From: Lasioglossum baleicum
Taxonomy: Eukaryota > Arthropoda > Insecta > Hymenoptera > Halictidae
Direction of reading: 5' to 3'
NCBI RefSeq assembly: GCF_051020765.1
Contig: NC_134942.1
Coordinates: 992,001 to 1,056,000 of the forward strand
DNA: 64,000 bases
The notes beneath the pieces are model-generated. The model saw only the letters and a list, made by a program, of their open reading frames with translations. It did no database searches and had not been told where the DNA came from. This document shows, in pieces, positions 1 through 10,427 of the stretch. Each line of letters begins with the position of its first letter. Within the stretch, counting starts at the first letter, position 1. The position numbers were made by a program, and so were the translations under genes.

Positions 1-148
1 GAAAAAAATACAATGCAGCGTGTACGAGTATTTGCACATGTATAAAAATCGGATGGCGCGGTAACAAAAATTCTAAATTATACAGCACAAGTTGCAGCAA
101 TGGATGCGCATATGTTAAATTACCTGCATACCGCCGTTTCCTCAAACT

Positions 149-490
149 GTGTGTTCGTCACTGGCACTGGGAGGATCGCAGTGCCACCACTGCGAGGAGG
201 CCCAGGACTCTGCGCGGCATATGCTGGAAGAATGTCCAGCGTGGTCGGCGCCGCGAAGAGACCTAAGGGGCGTTATTGGGATGGACCTCTCGTTGCCGGT
301 CGTGGTCGACCACATGATCGGCAGCGAGAGGTCAAGAGCAGCGTTTGCCTCCTTCTGCGAGATTGTGATAACGCAGAAGGAGGCAGCGGAGAGGGAGAGG
401 GAAGCCGGCCGCCTCTCCGCCAGGAGGCTAGCATCGGCGGGGCAACCCCGACGAGGCCGACGGCTCCCTGTTAAGGGGCCGCAGACGTGA
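149..490 (+). pseudogene. C-terminal remnant of R1-clade (Waldo/SART-like) LINE ORF2, representative copy
   Basis: This frame encodes the C-terminal tail of a non-LTR retrotransposon ORF2. It has a C-x2-C-x8-H-x4-C finger (CHHC ... H ... C, followed by PAW), then a conserved stretch containing DLSLPVVV and SFCEIV, and an acidic/basic coiled end rich in KEAAERERE, before a stop. In R1-clade elements this finger lies after the reverse transcriptase and is thought to contact nucleic acid. Nothing of the endonuclease or reverse transcriptase is present. An in-frame TAA lies about 30 bp upstream of 149, so no real start exists; the nominal first codon is GTG. The same remnant occurs at about offset 149-490 in nearly every unit. 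In class H units and in units 4 and 25 an additional TAA sits just before the finger. Family assignment is by recognition of the motif, so clade is likely but the exact family is unsure. Confidence 0.8.
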
Positions 491-491
491 A

Positions 492-528
492 GGCGGCGGT
501 GGGACTACTTAGTACTTCCACCGCCGCC
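492..528. repeat. 3' UTR hairpin (11-bp G/C stem), representative copy
   Basis: An 11-base arm GGCGGCGGTGG (492-502) is followed, after a 15-base loop containing ACTTAGTACTT, by its exact reverse complement (518-528). It starts about 2 bases after the LINE stop codon and is retained in almost all units on both strands. Class H units carry GGCGGCGGAGG in the left arm, which costs one pair. In LINEs a 3' UTR stem-loop can be the recognition site of the element's own reverse transcriptase; that role here is an inference. Confidence 0.75.
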
Positions 529-619
529 AAGGGGGGCTGGCCGTTAAGGCGCCCCCGGGGTGGGCAGGTCGCGGGGGCTGTGGTGGAGCAATAATCCCCT
601 CCCCGCCTCTACAAAGATG

Positions 620-890
620 CGACCTGCCGGTCGACGCCCCTCCTTTTATTTTATAATATTTTATTTTATTCTATATATATTTTATATTCTATATTATAAA
701 TTTTATCTTTATCTTTCATTCCCCTTTATTTTGCCCCCCCTTCTTATGTTTGTTGTGTTTTGTCCATTGTATTTATTTACTTATTATTATTTATTTATTT
801 ATTGACTTTTATTTTATCTATTTTATCTATACACCTTTTCATTTATTGATTTTATCTCTTATTTCATCATATTTTTAAGTTTCATGCGGG
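620..890 (+). repeat. T-rich, low-complexity half of the satellite unit, representative copy
   Basis: About 250 bases made almost wholly of T, A and C on the + strand, with TTTAT, TATT and ATCTAT motifs and one run of 6-10 C near the middle. The C run varies between units (longest at about 38867-38876). It is present in all units and is replaced by an A-rich equivalent in the - strand array. Translations of this stretch look hydrophobic only because T dominates the second codon position. No gene is supported. Confidence 0.85.
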
Positions 891-1872
891 TCGACCAGGG
901 GTCACGGGGGGTGGGGGCAGACGCGAGACGGAACTCGCCTCTGTCCCCTCCTTGTCGCGTTGCGGAAAAAAATACAATGCAGCGTGTACGAGTATTTGCA
1001 CATGTATAAAAATCGGATGGCGCGGTAACAAAAATTCTAAATTATACAGCACAAGTTGCAGCAATGGATGCGCATATGTTAAATTACCTGCATACCGCCG
1101 TTTCCTCAAATTGTGTGTTCGTCACTGGCACTGGGAGGATCGCAGTGCCATCACTGCGAGGAGGCCCAGGACTCTGCGTGGCATATGCTGGAAGAATGTC
1201 CAGCGGGGTCGGCGCCGCGCAGAGACCTAAGGGGCGTTATTGGGATGGACCTCTCGTTGCCGGTCGTGGTCGACCACATGATCGGCAGCGAGAGGTCAAG
1301 AGCAGCGTTTGCCTCCTTCTGCGAGATTGTGATAACGCAGAAGGAGGCAGCGGAGAGGGAGAGGGAAGCCGGCCCCCTCTCCGCCAGGAGGCTAGCATCG
1401 GCGGGGCAACCCCGACGAGGCCGACGGCCCCCTGTTAAGGGGCCGCAGACGTAAAGGCGGCGGTGGGACTACTTAGTACTTCCACCGCCGCCAAGGGGGG
1501 CTGGCCGTTAAGGCGCCCCCGGGGTGGGCAGGTCGCGGGGGCTGTGGTGGAGCAATAATCCCCTCCCCGCCTCTACAAAGATGCGACCTGCCGGTCGACC
1601 CCCCTCCTTTTATTTTATAATATTTCATTTTATTCTATATATATTTTATATTCTATATTATAAATTTTATCTTTATCTTTCATTCCCCTTTATTTTGCCC
1701 CCCTTCTTATGTTTGTTGTGTTTTGTCCATTGTATTTATTTACTTATTATTATTTATTTATTTATTGACTTTTATTTTATCTATTTTCTCTATACACCTT
1801 TTCATTTATTGATTTTATCTTTTATTTTATCATATTTTTAAGTTTTATGCGGGTCGACCAGGGGGCACGGGG

Positions 1873-1914
1873 GGAGGGGACAGACGCGAGCCGGAACTCG
1901 CCTCTGTCCCCTCC
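1873..1914. repeat. Hairpin before the A7 tract (18-bp stem, one mismatch), representative copy
   Basis: The arm GGAGGGGACAGA, one unpaired base, then GCGAG pairs with CTCGC, one unpaired base and TCTGTCCCCTCC across a CCGGAA loop. It lies about 12-15 bases before the GCGGAAAAAAA that begins the next unit. It is conserved in nearly all units on both strands; class a units have left-arm changes that weaken it. Its place immediately upstream of an oligo(A) suggests the original 3' end of the LINE transcript, but this is inferred. Confidence 0.75.
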
Positions 1915-2885
1915 TTGTCGCGTGCGGAAAAAAATACAATGCAGCGTGTACGAGTATTTGCACATGTATAAAAATCGGATGGCGCGGTAACAAAAATTCT
2001 AAATTATACAGCACAAGCTGCAGCAATGGATGCGCATATGTTAAATTACCTGCATACCGCCGTTTCCTCAAACTGTGTGTTCGTCACTGGCACTGGGAGG
2101 ATCGCAGTGCCATCACTGCGAGGAGGCCCAGGACTCTGCGCGGCATATGCTGGAAGAATGTCCAGCGTGGTCGGCGCCGCGCAGAAACCTAAGGGGCGTT
2201 ATTGGAATGGACCTCTCGTTGTCGGTCGTGGTCGACCACATGATCGGCAGCGAGAGGTCAAGAGCAGCGTTTGCCACCTTCTGCGAGATTGTGATAACGC
2301 AGAAGGAGGCAGCGGAGAGGGAAGGCGACCCCCTCTCCGCCAGGAGGTTAGCATCGGCGGGGCAACCCCGACGAGGCAGACGGCCCCCTGTAAGGGGCCG
2401 CAGACGTAATGGCGGCGGTGGGACTACTTAGTACTTCCACCGCCGCCAAGGGGGCTGGCCGTTAAGGCGCCACCGGGGTGGGCAGGTCGCGGGTGGCGAG
2501 GTGGAGCAATAATCCCCTCCCCGCCTCTACAAAGATGCGACCTGCCGGTCGACCCCCCTCCTTTTATTTTATAATATTTCATTTTATTCTATATATATTT
2601 TATATTCTATATTATAAATTTTATCTTTATCTTTCATTCCCCTTTATTTTGCCCCCCCTTCTTATGTTTGTTGTGTTTTGTCCATTGTATTTATTTACTT
2701 ATTATTATTTATTTATTTATTGACTTTTATTTTATGTATTTTATCTATACACGTTTTACTTTATTGATTTTATCTTTTATTTTATCATATTTGTAAGTTT
2801 TATGCGGGTTGACCAGGGGGTGGGACGGGGGGAGGGGACAGACGCGAGCCGGAACTCGCCTCTGTCCCCTCCTTGTCGCGTTGCG

Positions 2886-3840
2886 GAAAAAAATACAATG
2901 CAGCGTGTACGAGTATTTGCACATGCATAAAAATCGGATGGTGCGGTAACAAAAATTCTAAATTATACAGCACAAGTTGCAGCAATGGATGCGCGTATGT
3001 AAAATTACCTGCATACCGCCGTTTCCTCAAACTTTGTGTTCGTAACTGGCACTGGGAGGATCGCAGTGCCACCACTGCGAGGAGGCCCAGGACTCTGCGC
3101 GGCATATGCTGGAAGAATGTCCAGCGTGGTCGGCGCCGCGCAGAGACCTAAGGGGCGTTATTGGGATGGACCTCTCGTTGCCGGTCGTGGTCGACCACAT
3201 GATCGGCAGCGAGAGGTCAAGAGCAGCGTTTGCCTCCTTCTGCGAGATTGTGATAACGCAGAAGGAGGCAGCGGAGAGGGAAGGCGACCCCCTCTCCGCC
3301 AGGAGGTTAGCATCGGCGGGGCAACCCCGACGAGGCAGACGGCCCCCTGTAAGGGGCCCGCAGACGTAATGGCGGCGGTGGGACTACTTAGTACTTCCAC
3401 CGCCGCGAAGGGGGCTGGCCGTTAAGGCGCCACCGGGGTGGGCAGGTCGCGGGTGGCGAGGTGGAGCAATAATCCCCTCCCCGCCTCTACAAAGATGCGA
3501 CCTGCCGGTCGACCCCCCTCCTTTTATTTTATAATATTTCATTTTATTCTATATATATTTTATATTCTATATTATAAATTTTATCTTTATCTTTCATTCC
3601 CCTTTATTTTGCCCCCCTTCTTATGTTTGTTGTGTTTTGTCCATTGTATTTATTTACTTATTATTATTTATTTATTTATTGACTTTTATTTTATCTATTT
3701 TATCTATACACCTTTTCATTTATTGATTTTATCTTTTATTTTATCATATTTTTAAGTTTTATGCGGGTCGACCAGGGGGCACGGGGGGAGGGGACAGACG
3801 CGAGCCGGAACTCGCCTCTGTCCCCTCCTTGTCGCGTGCG
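2886..3840 (+). repeat. Satellite unit 4 (class d)
   Basis: A 955-bp unit with GTTGCGG at its left border, GCGCGTATGTAAAATT near offset 110, an extra C in AGGGGCCCGCAG and CGCGAAGGGGG in the hairpin. All of these recur in unit 25 (22913-23867), so the two are copies of one parent unit. The extra C shifts the overlapping out-of-frame ORF, which shows that frame is not maintained. Confidence 0.88.
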
Positions 3841-6800
3841 GAAAAAAATACAATGCAGCGTGTACGAGTATTTGCACATGTATAAAAATCGGATGGCGCG
3901 GTAACAAAAATTCTAAATTATACAGCAAAAGCTGCAGCAATGGATGCGCATATGTTAAATTACCTGCATACCGCCGTTTCCTCAAACTGTGTGTTCGTCA
4001 CTGGCACTGGGAGGATCGCAGTGCCACCACTGCGAGGAGGCCCAGGACTCTGCGCGGCATATGCTGGAAGAATGTCCAGCGTGGTCGGCGCCGCGAAGAG
4101 ACCTAAGGGGCGTTATTGGGATGGACCTCTCGTTGCCGGTCGTGGTCGACCACATGATCGGCAGCGAGAGGTCAAGAGCAGCGTTTGCCTCCTTCTGCGA
4201 GATTGTGATAACGCAGAAGGAGGCAGCGGAGAGGGAGAGGGAAGCCGGCCGCCTCTCCGCCAGGAGGCTAGCATCGGCGGGGCAACCCCGACGAGGCCGA
4301 CGGCTCCCTGTTAAGGGGCCGCAGACGTGAAGGCGGCGGTGGGACTACTTAGTACTTCCACCGCCGCCAAGGGGGGCTGGCCGTTAAGGCGCCCCCGGGG
4401 TGGGCAGGTCGCGGGGGCTGTGGTGGAGCAATAATCCCCTCCCCGCCTCTACAAAGATGCGACCTGCCGGTCGACCCCCCTCCTTTTATTTTATAATATT
4501 TCATTTTATTCTATATATATTTTATATTCTATATTATAAATTTTATCTTTATCTTTCATTCCCCTTTATTTTGCCCTCCCTTATTGTGTTTGTTGTGTTT
4601 TGTCCATTGTATTTATTTACTTATTATTATTTATTTATTTATTGACTTTTATTTTATCTATTTTATCTATACACCTTTTCATTTATTGATTTTATCTTTT
4701 ATTTTATCATATTTTTAAGTTTTATGCGGGTCGACCAGGGGGCACGGGGGGAGGGGACAGACGCGAGCCGGAACTCGCCTCTGTCCCCTCCTTGTCGCGT
4801 GCGGAAAAAAATACAATGCAGCGTGTACGAGTATTTGCACATGTATAAAAATCGGATGGCGCGGTAACAAAAATTCTAAATTATACAGCACAAGCTGCAG
4901 CAATGGATGCGCATATGTTAAATTACCTGCATACCGCCGTTTCCTCAAACTGTGTGTTCGTCACTGGCACTGGGAGGATCGCAGTGCCATCACTGCGAGG
5001 AGGCCCAGGACTCTGCGCGGCATATGCTGGAAGAATGTCCAGCGTGGTCGGCGCCGCGCAGAGACCTAAGGGGCGTTATTGGAATGGACCTCTCGTTGCC
5101 GGTCGTGGTCGACCACATGATCGGCAGCGAGAGGTCAAGAGCAGCGTTTGCCTCCTTCTGCGAGATTGTGATAACGCAGAAGGAGGCAGCGGAGAGGGAG
5201 AGGGAATCCGGCCGCCTCTCCGCCAGGAGGCTAGCATCGGCGGGCAACCCCGACGAGGCCGACGGCTCCCTGTTAAGGGGCCGCAGACGTAAAGGCGGCG
5301 GTGGGACTACTTAGTACTTCCACCGCCGCCAAGGGGGGCTGGCCGTTAAGGCGCCCCCGGGGTGGGCAGGTCGCGGGGGCTGTGGTGGAGCAATAATCCC
5401 CTCCCCGCCTCTACAAAGATGCGACCTGCCGGTCGACCCCCCTCCTTTTATTTTATAATATTTCATTTTATTCTATATATATTTTATATTCTATATTATA
5501 AATTTTATCTTTATCTTTCATTCCCCTTTATTTTGCCCCCCCTTCTTATGTTTGTTGTGTTTTGTCCATTGTATTTATTTACTTATTATTATTTATTTAT
5601 TTATTGACTTTTATTTTATCTATTTTATCTATACACCTTTTCATTTATTGATTTTATCTTTTATTTTATCATATTTTTAAGTTTTATGCGGGTCGACCAG
5701 GGGCACGGGGGGAGGGGACAGACGCGAGCCGGAACTCGCCTCTGTCCCCTCCTTGTCGCGTGCGGAAAAAAATACAATGCAGCGTGTACGAGTATTTGCA
5801 CATGTATAAAAATCGGATGGCGCGGTAACAAAAATTCTAAATTATACAGCACAAGTTGCAGCAATGGATGCGCATATGTTAAATTACCTGCATACCGCCG
5901 TTTCCTCAAATTGTGTGTTCGTCACTGGCACTGGGAGGATCGCAGTGCCATCACTGCGAGGAGGCCCAGGACTCTGCGCGGCATATGCTGGAAGAATGTC
6001 CAGCGTGGTCGGCGCCGCGCAGAGACCTAAGGGGCGTTATTGGGATGGACCTCTCGTTGCCGGTCGTGGTCGACCACATGATCGGCAGCGAGAGGTCAAG
6101 AGCAGCGTTTGCCTCCTTCTGCGAGATTGTGATAACGCAGAAGGAGGCAGCGGAGAGGGAGAGGGAAGGCGACCCCCTCTCTGCCAGGAGGCTAGCATCG
6201 GCGGTGCAACCCCGACGAGGCCGACGGCCCCCTGTTAAGGGGCCGCAGACGTAATGGCGGCGGTGGGACTACTTAGTACTTCCACCGCCGCCAAGGGGGC
6301 TGGCCGTTAAGGCGCCACCGGGGTGGGCAGGTCGCGGGTGGCGAGGTGGAGCAATAATCCCCTCCCCGCCTCTACAAAGATGCGACCTGCCGGTCGACCC
6401 CCCTCCTTTTATTTTATAATATTTCATTGTATTCTATATATATTTTATATTCTATATTATAAATTTTATCTTTATCTTTCATTCCCCTTTATTTTGCCCC
6501 CCCTTCTTGTGTTTGTTGTGTTTTGTCCATTGTATTTATTTACTTATTATTATTTATTTATTTATTGACTTTTATTTTATCTATTTTATTTATACACCTT
6601 TTCATTTATTGATTTTATCTTTTATTTTATCATATTTTTAAGTTTTATGCGGGTCGACCAGGGGGCACGGGGGGAGGGGACAGACGCGAGCCGGAACTCG
6701 CCTCTGTCCCCTCCTTGTCGCGTGCGGAAAAAAATACAATGCAGCGTGTACGAGTATTTGCACATGTATAAAAATCGGATGGCGCGGTAACAAAAATTCT

Positions 6801-9612
6801 AAATTATACAGCACAAGTTGCAGCAATGGATGCGCATATGTTAAATTACCTGCATACCGCCGTTTCCTCAAACTGTGTGTTCGTCACTGGCACTGGGAGG
6901 ATCGCAGTGCCACCACTGCGAGGAGGCCCAGGACTCTGCGCGGCATATGCTGGAAGAATGTCCAGCGTGGTCGGCGCCGCGAAGAGACCTAAGGGGCGTT
7001 ATTGGGATGGACCTCTCGTTGCCGGTCGTGGTCGACCACATGATCGGCAGCGAGAGGTCAAGAGCAGCGTTTGCCTCCTTCTGCGAGATTGTGATAACGC
7101 AGAAGGAGGCAGCGGAGAGGGAGAGGGAAGCCGGCCGCCTCTCCGCCAGGAGGCTAGCATCGGCGGGGCAACCCCGACGAGGCCGACGGCTCCCTGTTAA
7201 GGGGCCGCAGACGTGAAGGCGGCGGTGGGACTACTTAGTACTTCCACCGCCGCCAAGGGGGGCTGGCCGTTAAGGCGCCCCCGGGGTGGGCAGGTCGCGG
7301 GGGCTGTGGTGGAGCAATAATCCCCTCCCCGCCTCTACAAAGATGCGACCTGCCGGTCGACCCCCCTCCTTTTATTTTATAATATTTCATTTTATTCTAT
7401 ATATATTTTATATTCTATATTATAAATTTTATCTTTATCTTTCATTCCCCTTTATTTTGCCCTCCCTTATTGTGTTTGTTGTGTTTTGTCCATTGTATTT
7501 ATTTACTTATTATTATTTATTTATTTATTGACTTTTATTTTATCTATTTTATCTATACACCTTTTCATTTATTGATTTTATCTTTTATTTTATCATATTT
7601 TTAAGTTTTATGCGGGTCGACCAGGGGGCACGGGGGGAGGGGACAGACGCGAGCCGGAACTCGCCTCTGTCCCCTCCTTGTCGCGTGCGGAAAAAAATAC
7701 AATGCAGCGTGTACGAGTATTTGCACATGTATAAAAATCGGATGGCGCGGTAACAAAAATTCTAAATTATACAGCACAAGCTGCAGCAATGGATGCGCAT
7801 ATGTTAAATTACCTGCATACCGCCGTTTCCTCAAACTGTGTGTTCGTCACTGGCACTGGGAGGATCGCAGTGCCATCACTGCGAGGAGGCCCAGGACTCT
7901 GCGCGGCATATGCTGGAAGAATGTCCAGCGTGGTCGGCGCCGCGCAGAGACCTAAGGGGCGTTATTGGAATGGACCTCTCGTTGCCGGTCGTGGTCGACC
8001 ACATGATCGGCAGCGAGAGGTCAAGAGCAGCGTTTGCCTCCTTCTGCGAGATTGTGATAACGCAGAAGGAGGCAGCGGAGAGGGAGAGGGAATCCGGCCG
8101 CCTCTCCGCCAGGAGGCTAGCATCGGCGGGCAACCCCGACGAGGCCGACGGCTCCCTGTTAAGGGGCCGCAGACGTAAAGGCGGCGGTGGGACTACTTAG
8201 TACTTCCACCGCCGCCAAGGGGGGCTGGCCGTTAAGGCGCCCCCGGGGTGGGCAGGTCGCGGGGGCTGTGGTGGAGCAATAATCCCCTCCCCGCCTCTAC
8301 AAAGATGCGACCTGCCGGTCGACCCCCCTCCTTTTATTTTATAATATTTCATTTTATTCTATATATATTTTATATTCTATATTATAAATTTTATCTTTAT
8401 CTTTCATTCCCCTTTATTTTGCCCCCCCTTCTTATGTTTGTTGTGTTTTGTCCATTGTATTTATTTACTTATTATTATTTATTTATTTATTGACTTTTAT
8501 TTTATCTATTTTATCTATACACCTTTTCATTTATTGATTTTATCTTTTATTTTATCATATTTTTAAGTTTTATGCGGGTCGACCAGGGGCACGGGGGGAG
8601 GGGACAGACGCGAGCCGGAACTCGCCTCTGTCCCCTCCTTGTCGCGTGCGGAAAAAAATACAATGCAGCGTGTACGAGTATTTGCACATGTATAAAAATC
8701 GGATGGCGCGGTAACAAAAATTCTAAATTATACAGCACAAGTTGCAGCAATGGATGCGCATATGTTAAATTACCTGCATACCGCCGTTTCCTCAAATTGT
8801 GTGTTCGTCACTGGCACTGGGAGGATCGCAGTGCCATCACTGCGAGGAGGCCCAGGACTCTGCGTGGCATATGCTGGAAGAATGTCCAGCGGGGTCGGCG
8901 CCGCGCAGAGACCTAAGGGGCGTTATTGGGATGGACCTCTCGTTGCCGGTCGTGGTCGACCACATGATCGGCAGTGAGAGGTCAAGAGCAGCGTTTGCCT
9001 CCTTCTGCGAGATTGTGATAACGCAGAAGGAGGCAGCGGAGAGGGAGAGGGAAGCCGGCCCCCTCTCCGCCAGGAGGCTAGCATCGGCGGGGCAACCCCG
9101 ACGAGGCCGACGGCCCCCTGTTAAGGGGCCGCAGACGTAAAGGCGGCGGTGGGACTACTTAGTACTTCCACCGCCGCCAAGGGGGGCTGGCCGTTAAGGC
9201 GCCCCCGGGGTGGGCAGGTCGCGGGGGCTGTGGTGGAGCAATAATCCCCTCCCCGCCTCTACAAAGATGCGACCTGCCGGTCGACCCCCCTCCTTTTATT
9301 TTATAATATTTCATTTTATTCTATATATATTTTATATTCTATATTATAAATTTTATCTTTATCTTTCATTCCCCTTTATTTTGCCCCCCTTCTTATGTTT
9401 GTTGTGTTTTGTCCATTGTATTTATTTACTTATTATTATTTATTTATTTATTGACTTTTATTTTATCTATTTTATCTATACACCTTTTCATTTATTGATT
9501 TTATCTTTTATTTTATCATATTTTTAAGTTTTATGCGGGTCGACCAGGGGGCACGGGGGGACGGGACAGACGCGAGCCGGAACTCGCCTCTGTCCCCTCC
9601 TTGTCGCGTGTC
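3841..9612 (+). repeat. Satellite units 5-10: three-unit repeat e-f-g / e-f-h
   Basis: Units 5 (3841) and 8 (6727) are class e (GCGAAGAG with TGCCCTCCCTTATTG in the T-rich part). Units 6 (4804) and 9 (7690) are class f (GGGAATCCGG, one G missing in CGGCGGGCAACC). They are repeated at an exact 2886-bp offset. Unit 7 (class g: CTCTGCCAGG, GCGGTGCAACC) is copied as unit 24. Unit 10 (class h, like b but with GGCAGTGAGAGG) is copied as unit 30. A local three-unit duplication was therefore followed by divergence of its third member. Confidence 0.88.
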
Positions 9613-10427
9613 GAAAAAAATACAATGCAACGTGTACGAGTATTTGCACATGTATAAAAATCGGATGGCGCGGTAACAAAAATTCTAAATTATACTGCAC
9701 AAGTTGCAGCAATGGATGCGCATATGTTAAATTACCTGCATACCGCCGTTTCCTCAAACTGTGTGTTCGTAACTGGCACTGGGAGGATCGCAGTGCCACC
9801 ACTGCGAGGAGGCCCAGGACTCTGCGCGGATTGTGATAACGCAGAAGGAGGCAGCGGAGAGGGAAGGCGACCCCCTCTCCGCCAGGAGGTTAGCATCGGC
9901 GGGGCAACCCCGACGAGGCCGACGGCCCCCTGTAAGTGGCCGCAGACGTAATGGCGGCGGAGGTACTACTTAGTACTTCCACCGCCGCCAAGGGGGGCTG
10001 GCCGTTAAGGCTCCCCTGGGGTGGGCAGGTTGCGGGGGGCGAGGTGGAGCAATAATCCCCTCCCCCCATCTACAAAGATGCGACCTGCCGGTCGACCCCC
10101 CTCCTTTTATTTTATAATATTTCATTTTATTCTATATATATTTTATATTCTATATTATAAATTTTATCTTTATCTTTTATTCCCCTTTATTTTGCCCCCC
10201 TTCTTATGTTTGTTGTGTTTTGTCCATTGTATCTATTTACTTATTATTATTTATTTATTTATTGACTTTTATTTTATCTATTTTATCTATACACCTTTTC
10301 ATTTATTGATTTTATCTTTTATTTTATCGTATTTTTAAGTTTTATGAGGGTCTACGTGGGGGGTGGGACGGGGGGAGGGGACAGACGCGAGCCGGAACTC
10401 GCCTCTGTCCCCTCCTTGTCGCGTGCG
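9613..10427 (+). repeat. Short satellite unit 11 (815 bp, 144-bp deletion)
   Basis: The sequence passes from GGACTCTGCGCG directly to GATTGTGATAACG at about 9828/9829, removing 144 bp of the LINE remnant (most of the finger through SFC) while keeping frame. Sequence left of the junction resembles non-H units, with private changes (GTGTCGAAAA, TGCAACG, TATACTGCAC). Sequence right of it matches class H (CCCTGTAAGTGGCC, GGCGGCGGAGG). It is therefore both a deletion and the border of the H block. An identical unit occurs at 28678-29492. Confidence 0.9.

Larger units (their letters stand above)
1..2885 (+). repeat. Satellite units 1-3 (classes a, b, c)
   Basis: Three distinguishable units. Class a (1-964) has GCGAAGAG in the LINE remnant, a TGA stop (acgtga) and a CGCCCCTCC variant before the T-rich part. 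Class b (965-1926) has GCGTGGCAT and CAGCGGGGTC. Class c (1927-2885) has GCAGAAACC, TTGTCGGTC and GCCACCTTC. The a-b pair recurs at 14262-16187, and the a-b-c series recurs at 19063-21946. Unit 1 starts at the window edge, so the array continues upstream. Confidence 0.9.

Noticed and set aside
149..490. LINE remnant as a domesticated gene
   Set aside because: It has no start codon of its own, class H units and units 4 and 25 have a stop just before the finger, and two units have lost most of the finger.
560..805. Recurring 81-105 codon ORF with a strongly hydrophobic end, resembling a small membrane protein
   Set aside because: The hydrophobic part is a reading of the T-rich tract, the length depends on the variable C run, and no homology is recognised.
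882..1109. Recurring 75-101 codon ORFs on the opposite strand of the units
   Set aside because: Their ends change with single-base indels between units and they have no recognisable domain; they are shadows in a homogenised repeat.
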